From NCBI GenBank assembly GCA_035515055.1, contig DATJBV010000077.1:1-64000 (forward strand): DNA of 64,000 nt, written 5' to 3'. The stretch comes from Pollutimonas sp035515055. Lineage in GTDB: Bacteria > Pseudomonadota > Gammaproteobacteria > Burkholderiales > Burkholderiaceae_B. Positions 32,739-41,309 of this stretch are shown one piece after another. A program made the translations under genes and the position numbers. A model generated the notes under the pieces. That model saw nothing but the letters and a program-made list of their open reading frames with translations, did no database searches and was not told where the DNA came from. Position 1 is the stretch's first letter, and the number at the start of each line of letters is the position of its first letter.

Positions 32739-35210
32739 CTAGTGCGTAAACGCTCCGGTCGACGATTCTTCGGCTGGTTTCGCTTTGGCAACGGCCTCGG
32801 CGGCCAGACGAGCAACTTCCTCGTCGGACAATGGCGTCGGCATATTCTGCAAGGCCACTTCCAGGACGCGATCGATCCAGCGCACGGGAATGATTTCCAG
32901 ATGGTTCTTCACGTTATCTGGAATTTCCGCCAGATCCTTTACGTTCTCTTCTGGAATCATGACGACCTTGATTCCACCGCGATGAGCCGCCAACAGCTTT
33001 TCCTTCAGTCCGCCAATACCCAGAACTTCTCCACGGAGCGTGATCTCGCCGGTCATGGCAACATCGGCGCGAACTGGAATGCCGGTTAGTGCCGACACCA
33101 TGGCAACGGTAATGGCAATACCGGCCGACGGACCATCTTTGGGTGTTGCGCCTTCAGGAAAGTGCACGTGAATGTCGCGTTTCTCGAACGAAGTATTGGG
33201 TATGCCCCACTTCTGGGCGCGAGCACGAACCACGGTACGCGCGGCTTCCACCGACTCTTTCATGACATCGCCAAGGGAGCCGGTACGCAATACGGCGCCC
33301 TTCCCCGGCATGTCGGCCGCTTCGATCGTCAGTAAATCACCGCCCACTTCCGTCCATGCAAGACCCGTCACCTGACCGACCTTGTTTTCCTTCTCGGCCA
33401 TGCCGTAATTGAAGCGGCGCACACCCAGGAAGTCTGCAAGGTTTTCAGAAGTGACGGTCAGACCTTCACCCGCCGCACTTGTGGTCACCCTGCGGCCCCG
33501 TACTCGGACAGGCGGATTGGTCTCGAGCATTTTCTTGACGGCCTTGCGGCAGATCTTGCTCATTTCGCGTTCCAGCGCGCGCACCCCGGCTTCGCGTGTG
33601 TAATAACGCACGATGTCGCGGACCGCCGATTCATCGATCGTGACTTCGCCTGGCTGCACGCCATTGTTTTTCATCAGCTTGGGCAGCAGATGATCGAAAG
33701 CAATGTGGACCTTTTCGTCTTCGGTGTAGCCGGAAAGACGTATCACTTCCATGCGGTCGAGCAGTGCCGGCGGGATGTTGAGCGTATTGCTGGTGGCCAC
33801 GAACATTACGTCGGAAAGATCGAAATCGACTTCTACGTAGTGGTCCTGGAACGTATGGTTTTGTTCCGGATCCAGCACCTCGAGCAAGGCCGATGACGGG
33901 TCGCCGCGGAAGTCGGCACCCATCTTATCGATCTCGTCTAGCAGGAACAAGGGATTGCGCACGCCAACCTTGGTCATGTTCTGCAGTATCTTGCCAGGCA
34001 TGGACCCGATATAGGTACGGCGGTGGCCACGGATCTCGGCCTCGTCGCGCACGCCGCCCAGCGCCATGCGCACAAACTTGCGATTGGTCGCGCGGGCGAT
34101 GGATTGACCCAACGACGTCTTGCCGACCCCCGGAGGCCCAACCAGGCACAGGATCGGGGCTTTCAGCTTGTCGACACGTTGTTGAACCGCCAGATACTCG
34201 ACGATGCGTTCCTTGACCTTTTCCAATCCGTAGTGATCCGCATCCAGGACGCCTTCGGCATTGGAGATAGAATTGTTGACACGGCTCTTTTTGCGCCATG
34301 GCAACGCGATAAGGGTGTCGATGTAGTTGCGAACGACGGTGGCTTCAGCCGACATGGGCGACATCAGCTTGAGTTTCTTGAGTTCCGCATCGGCCTTCTT
34401 TTGCGCTTCCTTGGGCAATTGCGCCGCCGCGATCTTCTTCTCGAGTTCCTCGATGTCGGCACCGTCTTCGCCTTCGCCTAGCTCCTTCTGTATGGCCTTG
34501 ACCTGCTCATTCAGATAGTAGTCGCGCTGGCTTTTTTCCATTTGCTTCTTGACGCGGCCACGGATGCGCTTTTCGACCTGAAGGATGTCGATTTCGGATT
34601 CGAGTTGCGAAAGAAGGCTTTCGAGACGTTGCGATGTGCCGGTCACTTCGAGCATTTGCTGCTTCTGCTCCAGCTTCAGCGGCAAGTGGGCGGCTATCGT
34701 GTCGGCCAGGCGTCCGGCGTCGTCGATGCCCGTCAGGGACGTAAGAATCTCTTGAGGAATTTTTTTGTTGAGCTTGACGTACTGCTCGAACTGGCCAACC
34801 ACAGCGCGGCGCAGCGCTTCGGACTCGGCGCCCTCATCGGCTTCAGGATCCACGGATACGACACGAGCAACAAAGTGCGTGTCGGCATCGCTGACTTCCT
34901 GGATGCGGGCGCGTTGCAACCCTTCGACCAGCACTTTCACCGTGCCGTCGGGCAGCTTGAGCATCTGGAGTATGCTCGCGGCGCAACCAATTTCGTACAA
35001 ATCTTCTGGCGAGGGATCGTCTTTGCCGGCCGACTTCTGTGCCACCAGCATGATGTTGTTGCCTGCTTCCATGGCAAGCTCAAGGGCCTTGATGGAACGA
35101 GGGCGTCCAACAAAAAGAGGAATCACCATGTGCGGAAATACCACGACGTCGCGCAAGGGCAACAGCGGCAAGTCCGTGGGTTCCGAAGAAAGAATCTGGC
35201 TTGCAGACAT
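32739..35210 (-). CDS. lon: ATP-dependent protease La (Lon)
   Basis: An 823-residue AAA+ protease. The N-terminal substrate domain starts at LPLLPLRDVVVFPHM, the ATPase has Walker A GPPGVGKTSLG and Walker B LFLLDEIDKMG, and the protease domain carries the catalytic Ser in PKDGPSAGIAI with its partner lysine downstream. I start at ATG 35210 (AAGGA 8 bases upstream), not at a frame extension 15 codons earlier. Lon destroys misfolded and regulatory proteins. It follows clpX, in the tig-clpP-clpX-lon arrangement, but has its own leader with promoter and hairpin. Confidence 0.97.
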   Translation of the reverse strand: MSASQILSSEPTDLPLLPLRDVVVFPHMVIPLFVGRPRSIKALELAMEAGNNIMLVAQKSAGKDDPSPEDLYEIGCAASILQMLKLPDGTVKVLVEGLQRARIQEVSDADTHFVARVVSVDPEADEGAESEALRRAVVGQFEQYVKLNKKIPQEILTSLTGIDDAGRLADTIAAHLPLKLEQKQQMLEVTGTSQRLESLLSQLESEIDILQVEKRIRGRVKKQMEKSQRDYYLNEQVKAIQKELGEGEDGADIEELEKKIAAAQLPKEAQKKADAELKKLKLMSPMSAEATVVRNYIDTLIALPWRKKSRVNNSISNAEGVLDADHYGLEKVKERIVEYLAVQQRVDKLKAPILCLVGPPGVGKTSLGQSIARATNRKFVRMALGGVRDEAEIRGHRRTYIGSMPGKILQNMTKVGVRNPLFLLDEIDKMGADFRGDPSSALLEVLDPEQNHTFQDHYVEVDFDLSDVMFVATSNTLNIPPALLDRMEVIRLSGYTEDEKVHIAFDHLLPKLMKNNGVQPGEVTIDESAVRDIVRYYTREAGVRALEREMSKICRKAVKKMLETNPPVRVRGRRVTTSAAGEGLTVTSENLADFLGVRRFNYGMAEKENKVGQVTGLAWTEVGGDLLTIEAADMPGKGAVLRTGSLGDVMKESVEAARTVVRARAQKWGIPNTSFEKRDIHVHFPEGATPKDGPSAGIAITVAMVSALTGIPVRADVAMTGEITLRGEVLGIGGLKEKLLAAHRGGIKVVMIPEENVKDLAEIPDNVKNHLEIIPVRWIDRVLEVALQNMPTPLSDEEVARLAAEAVAKAKPAEESSTGAFTH

Positions 35211-35241
35211 AGTAAATTCCTTAAAATTGACCTCTGGATGC

Positions 35242-35267
35242 AAAAGGGAAGCCAAGGCCTCCCTTTT
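35242..35267 (-). terminator. Terminator-like hairpin in the lon leader
   Basis: AAAAGGGAGGCC and GGCTTCCCTTTT pair with one G-T and a small loop. On the lon strand the stem ends in TTTT; on the plus strand a run of five T follows. It lies between the clpX stop and the lon start, downstream of the sigma-32-like promoter, so it could both end clpX messages and attenuate lon. Confidence 0.45.
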
Positions 35268-35284
35268 TAGTACTACCTGTAGCT

Positions 35285-35314
35285 ATATGTAGTGACGATG
35301 GCCAAATTTTCAAG
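35285..35314 (-). promoter_or_regulatory. Sigma-32-like heat-shock promoter of lon
   Basis: On the minus strand CTTGAAA (35308-35314) and CTACATAT (35285-35292, 6 of 8 for CCCCATNT) are 15 bases apart, the spacing used by RpoH promoters. It lies about 75 bases upstream of the lon start. lon is a heat-shock gene in proteobacteria, which supports the call. Confidence 0.5.
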
Positions 35315-35363
35315 ACAGCAACCCCGAAAACCTGAAGTACATAAGGTTATTCTAGTCAGTTAC

Positions 35364-36674
35364 TTATGCCGCCGCATCCTTTAATTTCTTGGGCGCATCT
35401 TGGACTGACTGGGCATCGTCGGCGTCTTGGTCGTCCTGATAAATGAGCAGAGGCGTGCCCTTTCCTGTGACCGAGTTCTCGTCGACCACTACCCGTTTGA
35501 CGTTCTTCTGGGACGGAAGTTCATACATGGTCCCCAACAAGGCCTGTTCGACGATGGAACGCAATCCGCGAGCACCGGTCCGACGCTTGATGGCGCGCTT
35601 CGCTATTGCCGCAAGCGCTTCAGGGCGCACGTCGAGTTCGACCTGTTCCATCTCGAAGAGCTTTTGGAACTGCTTGAGCAGCGAATTCTTCGGCTCCGTC
35701 AGGATGCGGATGAGCGTGTCTTCCTGCAATTCTTCCAACGTGGCAACGACAGGCAGGCGGCCTACCAGTTCCGGGATAAGCCCGAACTTGATCAAGTCTT
35801 CCGGCTCGGCTTCCGCAAAAAGCTCGCCTACGCCGCGCTCCGACTTTGCTCGTACCGATGCGGAAAAACCAATGCCAGACCTTTCAGTGCGATCGCGGAT
35901 GACCTTTTCCAGACCATCGAATGCGCCGCCAACGATAAAGAGGATGTTGGTGGTGTCGACCTGGACGAAGTCTTGATTGGGATGCTTGCGCCCGCCCTGC
36001 GGGGGTACTGAAGCAACGGTTCCCTCGATGAGCTTGAGCAACGCCTGCTGCACGCCTTCGCCCGAAACGTCGCGGGTGATGGACGGATTGTCGGCCTTGC
36101 GCGAAATCTTGTCGATTTCATCGATGTAAATGATGGCGCGCTGCGCCTTTTCAACGTCATAGTTGCAATTCTGCAGCAATTTTTGGACGATGTTCTCGAC
36201 GTCCTCGCCCACATAACCGGCCTCGGTCAGCGTGGTGGCGTCGGCCATGACGAACGGCACATCGAGCATACGGGCCAGAGTTTGCGCGAGCAGCGTCTTT
36301 CCCGACCCGGTGGGGCCGATCAACAGGATATTGCTTTTCGAGAGCTCGACGTCGTCGCCTTTGACATCGCCATAACGGATACGTTTGTAGTGGTTATATA
36401 CCGCCACCGCCAACGTGCGCTTGGGCGTGTCTTGACCTATGACGTAACCATCGAGAAATGTCTTGATTTCCTGAGGCGTGGGCAATTCGTTGCGGATCGC
36501 GTCGCGGGCGGCTTCTTGCGTTTCTTCAAGAATGATGTCGTTGCACAGGTCGATGCATTCGTCGCAAATAAAAACCGAGGGTCCGGCGATAAGCTTGCGA
36601 ACCTCGTGCTGACTTTTATTGCAAAACGAACAATGCAACACCTTATCGTCCGCCGGTCCTTTCTTTTCGGGCAT
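35364..36674 (-). CDS. clpX: ATP-dependent Clp protease ATP-binding subunit ClpX
   Basis: A 436-residue unfoldase. The N-terminal zinc domain has C15, C18, C37 and C40; Walker A GPTGSGKT is at 120-127, Walker B in IIYIDEIDKISRK, the pore loop GYVGEDVE follows Walker A, and the IGF loop that docks on ClpP is in RSGIGFSAS. ClpX unfolds tagged proteins and feeds them to ClpP, encoded 95 bases upstream. Slightly longer C-terminus (Asp- and Lys-rich tail after LIYQDD) than in E. coli. Confidence 0.97.
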   Translation of the reverse strand: MPEKKGPADDKVLHCSFCNKSQHEVRKLIAGPSVFICDECIDLCNDIILEETQEAARDAIRNELPTPQEIKTFLDGYVIGQDTPKRTLAVAVYNHYKRIRYGDVKGDDVELSKSNILLIGPTGSGKTLLAQTLARMLDVPFVMADATTLTEAGYVGEDVENIVQKLLQNCNYDVEKAQRAIIYIDEIDKISRKADNPSITRDVSGEGVQQALLKLIEGTVASVPPQGGRKHPNQDFVQVDTTNILFIVGGAFDGLEKVIRDRTERSGIGFSASVRAKSERGVGELFAEAEPEDLIKFGLIPELVGRLPVVATLEELQEDTLIRILTEPKNSLLKQFQKLFEMEQVELDVRPEALAAIAKRAIKRRTGARGLRSIVEQALLGTMYELPSQKNVKRVVVDENSVTGKGTPLLIYQDDQDADDAQSVQDAPKKLKDAAA

Positions 36675-36733
36675 AAAACTCTTCGTTCAGTTCAGTGGAC
36701 AGGGCGAGGGTAATCGCGCTGTCGCGTAGTATC

Positions 36734-36758
36734 CGGTGAGCACCCTGGGCGCTCACCG
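36734..36758 (-). repeat. Hairpin between clpP and clpX
   Basis: CGGTGAGC and GCTCACCG form a perfect 8-base stem with a 9-base loop in the 95-base clpP-clpX gap, about 12 bases after the clpP stop. There is no T-tract, so RNA processing or message stabilisation is more likely than termination. Confidence 0.45.
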
Positions 36759-36769
36759 ACCGGCTGGTC

Positions 36770-37426
36770 TTAGGCCTCGTCGGTACGAGAGAGCAGTACT
36801 TTGTCTACCAAGCCATACGATACCGCATCTTCAGCCGACATGAAATTATCACGCTCGGTATCTTCGGCGATACGCTCGACGGGCTGGCCCGTGCTATGGG
36901 ACAGAATGGTGTTGAGCCGTTCACGCAGGCTGAGAATCTCGCGAGCCTGTATTTGAATGTCCGACGCCTGGCCCTGCGTTCCACCGGAAGGCTGGTGGAT
37001 CATGATGCGCGAATTAGGCAGGGTATAACGCTTGCCTTTGGCGCCTGCCGCCAGCAGGAAAGCGCCCATGCTGGCCGCGATCCCGGTGCACAAGGTGGAC
37101 ACGTCAGGCTTGACAAACTGCATGGTGTCGTAAATGGCCAGCCCGGCATATACCGAGCCGCCAGGCGAGTTGATATACAGCGAAATGTCTTTGTCGGGGT
37201 TTTCCGATTCCAGGAATAGCAGTTGCGCCACGACCAGATTAGCCGACTGATCGTTGACCGGCCCGACAAAGAAAATGACGCGCTCACGCAACAGGCGCGA
37301 GTAGATATCGTAGGACCGCTCGCCGCGACCGGACTGTTCTATCACGATAGGCACATAGCCAAGCCCCGTAGGGGTCACCGAGTTACCACCATACATGGAT
37401 GCGTAAAAATCGGTAAATCGTGACAT
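36770..37426 (-). CDS. clpP: ATP-dependent Clp protease proteolytic subunit ClpP
   Basis: A 218-residue serine protease subunit that forms the two-ring chamber. The catalytic triad is S119 (GIAASMGAF), H144 (IMIHQPSGG) and D193. An N-terminal segment of about 23 residues before VPIVIEQS is likely removed or forms the axial gate. The first base of its ATG is the last base of the tig stop (TAATG), so it is coupled to trigger factor. Confidence 0.97.
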   Translation of the reverse strand: MSRFTDFYASMYGGNSVTPTGLGYVPIVIEQSGRGERSYDIYSRLLRERVIFFVGPVNDQSANLVVAQLLFLESENPDKDISLYINSPGGSVYAGLAIYDTMQFVKPDVSTLCTGIAASMGAFLLAAGAKGKRYTLPNSRIMIHQPSGGTQGQASDIQIQAREILSLRERLNTILSHSTGQPVERIAEDTERDNFMSAEDAVSYGLVDKVLLSRTDEA

Positions 37427-38736
37427 TAGTTGGTCCCCATCAGTTCGTCGAAAGCGACGTCTTCATCTGTTACCTGAGCCTTGGACAAGACGTAGTCAAC
37501 GACGTTGTCTTCCAGGACGATGGCTTCGATCTCGGCGCGGCGCTGGCGGTCGGCCAAGTAGTAAGCCACCACTTGAGCCGGCTGTTCGTAGTTTTGTGCG
37601 AATTCTTCAATGCGCGTGCGGACTTGCTCGGGCTTGGCTTGGAGGTCGGCGCTTTGAACCAGTTCGGAGACCAACAAGCCCAGGCGTACGCGACGCTCGG
37701 ATTCGGCAGTGAACGCTTCGGCCGGAATAGGCATGGTGTCGGCGTTGGGAACGCCGCGCTGCTTGAGCTCTTCACGAGCGGCAGTCACACGGGATTCGGC
37801 GTCGTTCTGCACGAGCGACTTGGGCACGTCGAACGTGCATGCCGCAACCAGTGCGTCCATGACGCTGCTCTTTGTGCGGGCCTGGGCGCGTGACTTGACT
37901 TCGCGTTCGATATTGGCGCGCACGTCGGCAAGCAGCTTTTCGACGTTGCCGTCGGGTTCGCCCAGCGCTTTCGCGAATTCGGTGTCGATAACAGGCAAGA
38001 CTGGTTCAGCGACTTCAGTGACTGTGATGTTGAATTCGGCGGCTTTCCCCGCGACTTCCTTGCTACCGTATTCTTCAGGGAAATTCAGCGGAAAAGTCTT
38101 GGATTCGCCGGCCTTCATGCCGCGCACCGCCGTTTCGAACTCGGGGAGCATGCGGCCCTGGCCCAGCACGAACGGGAATTTTTCGGCGGTGCCGCCGTCG
38201 AACGCCACGCCGTCGATAGTGCCGACAAAGTCCAGCGTAACGCGGTCGTCGTCTTGCGCTTCACGGCTGTCGCGGGCTTCGTAAGACGCGCGCTGCTTAC
38301 GCAGGATGTCGAGCGTATGCTGCACTTCGGCATCGCCGACTTGCGCCTTGGCGCGCTTGATTTGCAGTGACGCAAGATCGGGAACCGGCACGTCTGGATA
38401 GACTTCGAAGGTTGCCGAAAAGGCCATCGTTCCTTCCGCGACTTCTTCGGTCTTGGGTTCCAGGTTGGGCGTACCGGCGACTCTGAGCTTGGTCTCGCCT
38501 ATTACTTTGTCCAGCGACCGGCCCACTTCCGAGTTGATTACGTCGTAACGAATTCCAGGCCCATGGCTGCGCTCGATAAGCGCCATCGGCGCCTTACCCG
38601 GGCGGAATCCCTGGACTTTGGCAGTACGAGCAACACGCTTTAGTTGCGCCTGGACTTCTTTTTCCACATCGGCAAGAGAGACGACCAGATCAACACGGCG
38701 CTCCAGGCCTGACAATATTTCAACCGAAGGCTGCAT
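37426..38736 (-). CDS. tig: Trigger factor, ribosome-associated chaperone
   Basis: A 436-residue protein. The N-terminal ribosome-binding domain has the signature GFRPGKAP near residues 44-51; the FKBP-type prolyl isomerase domain is at about 150-245 (VTLDFVGTIDGVAFDGG, LGQGRMLPEFE); the rest forms the helical arms. It binds nascent chains at the tunnel exit. It heads the leftward tig-clpP-clpX-lon block. Confidence 0.97.
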   Translation of the reverse strand: MQPSVEILSGLERRVDLVVSLADVEKEVQAQLKRVARTAKVQGFRPGKAPMALIERSHGPGIRYDVINSEVGRSLDKVIGETKLRVAGTPNLEPKTEEVAEGTMAFSATFEVYPDVPVPDLASLQIKRAKAQVGDAEVQHTLDILRKQRASYEARDSREAQDDDRVTLDFVGTIDGVAFDGGTAEKFPFVLGQGRMLPEFETAVRGMKAGESKTFPLNFPEEYGSKEVAGKAAEFNITVTEVAEPVLPVIDTEFAKALGEPDGNVEKLLADVRANIEREVKSRAQARTKSSVMDALVAACTFDVPKSLVQNDAESRVTAAREELKQRGVPNADTMPIPAEAFTAESERRVRLGLLVSELVQSADLQAKPEQVRTRIEEFAQNYEQPAQVVAYYLADRQRRAEIEAIVLEDNVVDYVLSKAQVTDEDVAFDELMGTN

Positions 38737-38967
38737 TAGGGACCTATATAAATGAGTAATTGGACAAATGAACAGAGTATTTTACCGGAAACCGGCGCTT
38801 GTGATGTAACGACTTTCGTCCCCCACTATAGCGCCAATCTGTAAAGACAGGCATGGAGCGGTCCGTGAGGATCCAAAGACGGCCTGGTCCCGTGTTAGCA
38901 TGAATGGACTACCGCGCGGCTCTCCCGCCGTTCACAACAATGGGTGCCGGCACGGCCACCTGATTCA

Positions 38968-39846
38968 ATGAAAACAAGTATACAAAACGCGTTTACCGCG
39001 GCGCTGCTGCGCACGCTCTCCATTCTTCCCTACCCACTGGTTGCCCGCGCCGGCGAGGCCCTCGGGTCGGTGCTGTACCGCATCCCCGGAAAACGCCGCG
39101 CCATACTGCGCACCAACTTGCTCTTGTGCTTTCCCGAAAAGACGGCGAAACAACGTGAAGCCCTTGCGCTCGCTACATTCCGGCACGTAATACGAAGCTA
39201 TCTGGAACGAGGCGTCCAGTGGTATGGAAGCGCAGCCGCCTTGTCCCGCCTGATGGAGCTTGAAAGCGCCATCGAATTGCAAGATACCTACGAACGCCCC
39301 ACTATTTTTCTGGGGTTTCATTTCGCCGCCATCGAGGCCGGCTGCATGTATTACTCGACTCGCCATCCGGTGGCTTCGATCTACACACCCATGTCGGACG
39401 CGGCCACGGACAACATCTCGCTGCGGCAACGCAGCCGCTTCGGCACCGAAATGATACCGCGCAATAAAAGCGCCCGCGACGTGCTCAAAGTGTTGAAGTC
39501 GGGCATGCCCATCATGCTTGCCGCCGACATGGATTTCGGGCTTAGGGACTCGGTGTTCGTGCCCTTCTTCGGCGTGCAAGCCTGCACACTTACGGCAGTG
39601 TCGCGCCTGGCCAAGCTTAGTGGCGCGCGTGTCGTGCCGTTTGTGACCGAGGTGCGGCCTGACTACCGCGGCTATAAACTATCGATATTCGAGCCGCTGG
39701 AGAACTTTCCGAGCGGCGACGTGACCCTCGATGCCGTGCACATGAACCAATTCCTGGAAAAGCAGGTTCGGCGATTTCCCGAGCAATACTATTGGGTGCA
39801 TCGGCGGTTCAAGCGCCGGCCGGTCGGCGAGGCATCCGTTTACTAG
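38968..39846 (+). CDS. Lipid A biosynthesis acyltransferase, LpxL/HtrB family
   Basis: A 292-residue inner-membrane enzyme. An N-terminal hydrophobic helix is followed by the catalytic H-x4-E (H118 and E123 in GFHFAAIEAG) typical of LpxL-type late acyltransferases that add secondary acyl chains to lipid A. The ARVVPFVTEVRPD and YYWVHRRFKRRP segments near the end are also characteristic. I use ATG 38968; a GTG eight codons earlier lacks an RBS too. It may be coupled to the CoA transferase 13 bases downstream, though the functions differ. Confidence 0.88.
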   Translation: MKTSIQNAFTAALLRTLSILPYPLVARAGEALGSVLYRIPGKRRAILRTNLLLCFPEKTAKQREALALATFRHVIRSYLERGVQWYGSAAALSRLMELESAIELQDTYERPTIFLGFHFAAIEAGCMYYSTRHPVASIYTPMSDAATDNISLRQRSRFGTEMIPRNKSARDVLKVLKSGMPIMLAADMDFGLRDSVFVPFFGVQACTLTAVSRLAKLSGARVVPFVTEVRPDYRGYKLSIFEPLENFPSGDVTLDAVHMNQFLEKQVRRFPEQYYWVHRRFKRRPVGEASVY

Positions 39847-39859
39847 AAGGTAGCAGTCC

Positions 39860-41050
39860 ATGCCCAAGCCACTAAGCGGTATACGAGTACTCGAGCTGGG
39901 CCAGTTGATCGCTGGCCCATTTGCCGCCAAAATGCTGGGCGAGTTCGGCGCCGAGGTGATCAAGATCGAACCCCCCGGCACAGGAGACCCGTTGCGCAAA
40001 TGGCGACTACTGCATGGCGATACATCCGTATGGTGGGAAGTCCAGTCGCGCAACAAACAATCCGTGACCCTGGACTTGCGCACGCCCGAGGCCCAAGACG
40101 TCATACGCAAACTCGCGTTGACCACCGACGTAGTGATCGAGAATTTTCGTCCCGGGACGCTCGAAAAATGGGGCATCGGATGGGAAACCCTGCACGCCAT
40201 CAATCCGGGCCTCATCATGCTGCAGGTATCGGGCTACGGACAGACCGGCCCCTACCGCGACTTGCCCGGTTTCGGCGTCGTCGGCGAAGCCATGGGCGGC
40301 CTTCGTCACCTTAGCGGCGAGCCCGGGCGCCCGCCCGTGCGCGTCGGCGTGTCCATCGGCGACTCCCTTTCAGCCTTGCACGGGGTCATAGGAGTCCTGC
40401 TGGCGTTGCGCCATCGCGAGCAACAAGGCGGAAACGGCCAGGTCATAGACGTGGCCTTGTATGAATCGGTCTTCAATATGATGGAAAGCCTGCTGCCCGA
40501 ATATTCGGTCTTCAACGCTGTACGGCAGCCTTCCGGCAGCGCACTGCCGGGAATTACGCCCAGCAACGCCTACCTATGCGCGGATGGGAAATATGCCCTT
40601 ATCGCCGGCAACGGAGACAGCATATTCAAGCGCCTGACCGCCGTCATAGGTCGGCCCGACATGGGCGAGAACCTCGCCTACGCGCACAACGACGGGCGCG
40701 CCGGCCACGCCGCCGCCATCGACGCCGCCATCCAGGACTGGACAAGCGCCCATACGCTGGACGATGTCCTGCTGGCCTTGCACGACGCGCGCATTCCAGC
40801 CGGGCGTATTTATGATATTGCCGATATATGTGCGGACCCGCACTATCAAGCGCGGGACATGATCCTGGATAGCCACCTCGATGATGGCACGCCGGTGAAG
40901 CTGCCGGGCATAGTTCCCAAGCTCAGCGCAACGCCCGGCGGGGTTGAGCGCAAGGCGCCGAAGCTGGGGCAGGACACCGCCGCCGTGCTCGGCGCGCTGG
41001 GGATAGACGAAACGACGCGAGCCGAATGGGCGAGACGAGGCATTATATAG
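39860..41050 (+). CDS. CaiB/BaiF (class III) CoA transferase family protein
   Basis: A 396-residue enzyme. The N-terminal LSGIRVLELGQLIAGPFAAKMLGEFGAEVIKIE block is the family signature, and the catalytic aspartate is D168 in SIGDSLSALHG. These enzymes move CoA between organic acids through an enzyme acyl anhydride. The substrate acid is unknown; no matching pathway gene is adjacent. AGGTAGC precedes the ATG by about 7 bases. Confidence 0.92.
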   Translation: MPKPLSGIRVLELGQLIAGPFAAKMLGEFGAEVIKIEPPGTGDPLRKWRLLHGDTSVWWEVQSRNKQSVTLDLRTPEAQDVIRKLALTTDVVIENFRPGTLEKWGIGWETLHAINPGLIMLQVSGYGQTGPYRDLPGFGVVGEAMGGLRHLSGEPGRPPVRVGVSIGDSLSALHGVIGVLLALRHREQQGGNGQVIDVALYESVFNMMESLLPEYSVFNAVRQPSGSALPGITPSNAYLCADGKYALIAGNGDSIFKRLTAVIGRPDMGENLAYAHNDGRAGHAAAIDAAIQDWTSAHTLDDVLLALHDARIPAGRIYDIADICADPHYQARDMILDSHLDDGTPVKLPGIVPKLSATPGGVERKAPKLGQDTAAVLGALGIDETTRAEWARRGII

Positions 41051-41093
41051 CCGCTCGAACCCACTGGCTGGCGGTTGGAGCGGCGTGCGTAAC

Positions 41094-41122
41094 TTGCGCG
41101 ACAAATGCCGAAACGCTATACT
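41094..41122 (+). promoter_or_regulatory. Promoter of tRNA-Leu
   Basis: TTGCGC at 41094-41099 and TATACT at 41117-41122 are separated by 17 bases. The -10 ends 18 bases before the tRNA and is followed by a GC-rich discriminator, as in stable-RNA promoters under stringent control. Confidence 0.65.
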
Positions 41123-41140
41123 AGCCGGCTTGCCTTACAT

Positions 41141-41225
41141 GCGAACGTGGCGGAATTGGTAGACGCACCAGATTTAGGTTCTGGCGCCGAGAGGTGTGAG
41201 AGTTCGAGTCTCTCCGTTCGCACCA
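41141..41225 (+). tRNA. tRNA-Leu, anticodon UAG
   Basis: An 85-nucleotide class II tRNA with a long variable arm. The acceptor arms GCGAACG and CGTTCGC pair perfectly, followed by A and an encoded CCA. The anticodon stem CCAGA/TCTGG encloses the loop TTTAGGT, so the anticodon at 41175-41177 is UAG, reading CUA and CUN leucine codons. The T-arm carries GTTCGAGTC. No integrase or repeat of the 3' end was noticed nearby. Confidence 0.97.
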
Positions 41226-41237
41226 TCTTTTTTTTTG
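41226..41237 (+). terminator. T-tract after tRNA-Leu
   Basis: Nine consecutive T at 41228-41236 follow the CCA end by two bases. The tRNA acceptor and T-arm helices just before it can serve as the terminator stem. Confidence 0.6.
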
Positions 41238-41309
41238 GTTCTTTGCAGCCACTGACCCGATAATCCCGGCCTGCCGAGCGCCTGCATGATTATCTACGTC
41301 GCGCCGCCC

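Noticed and set aside
41141..41225. tRNA-Leu as an integration site for a genomic island
   Set aside because: Flanking genes are core (CoA transferase, dapC). I saw no integrase, no direct repeat of the tRNA 3' end and no composition change.
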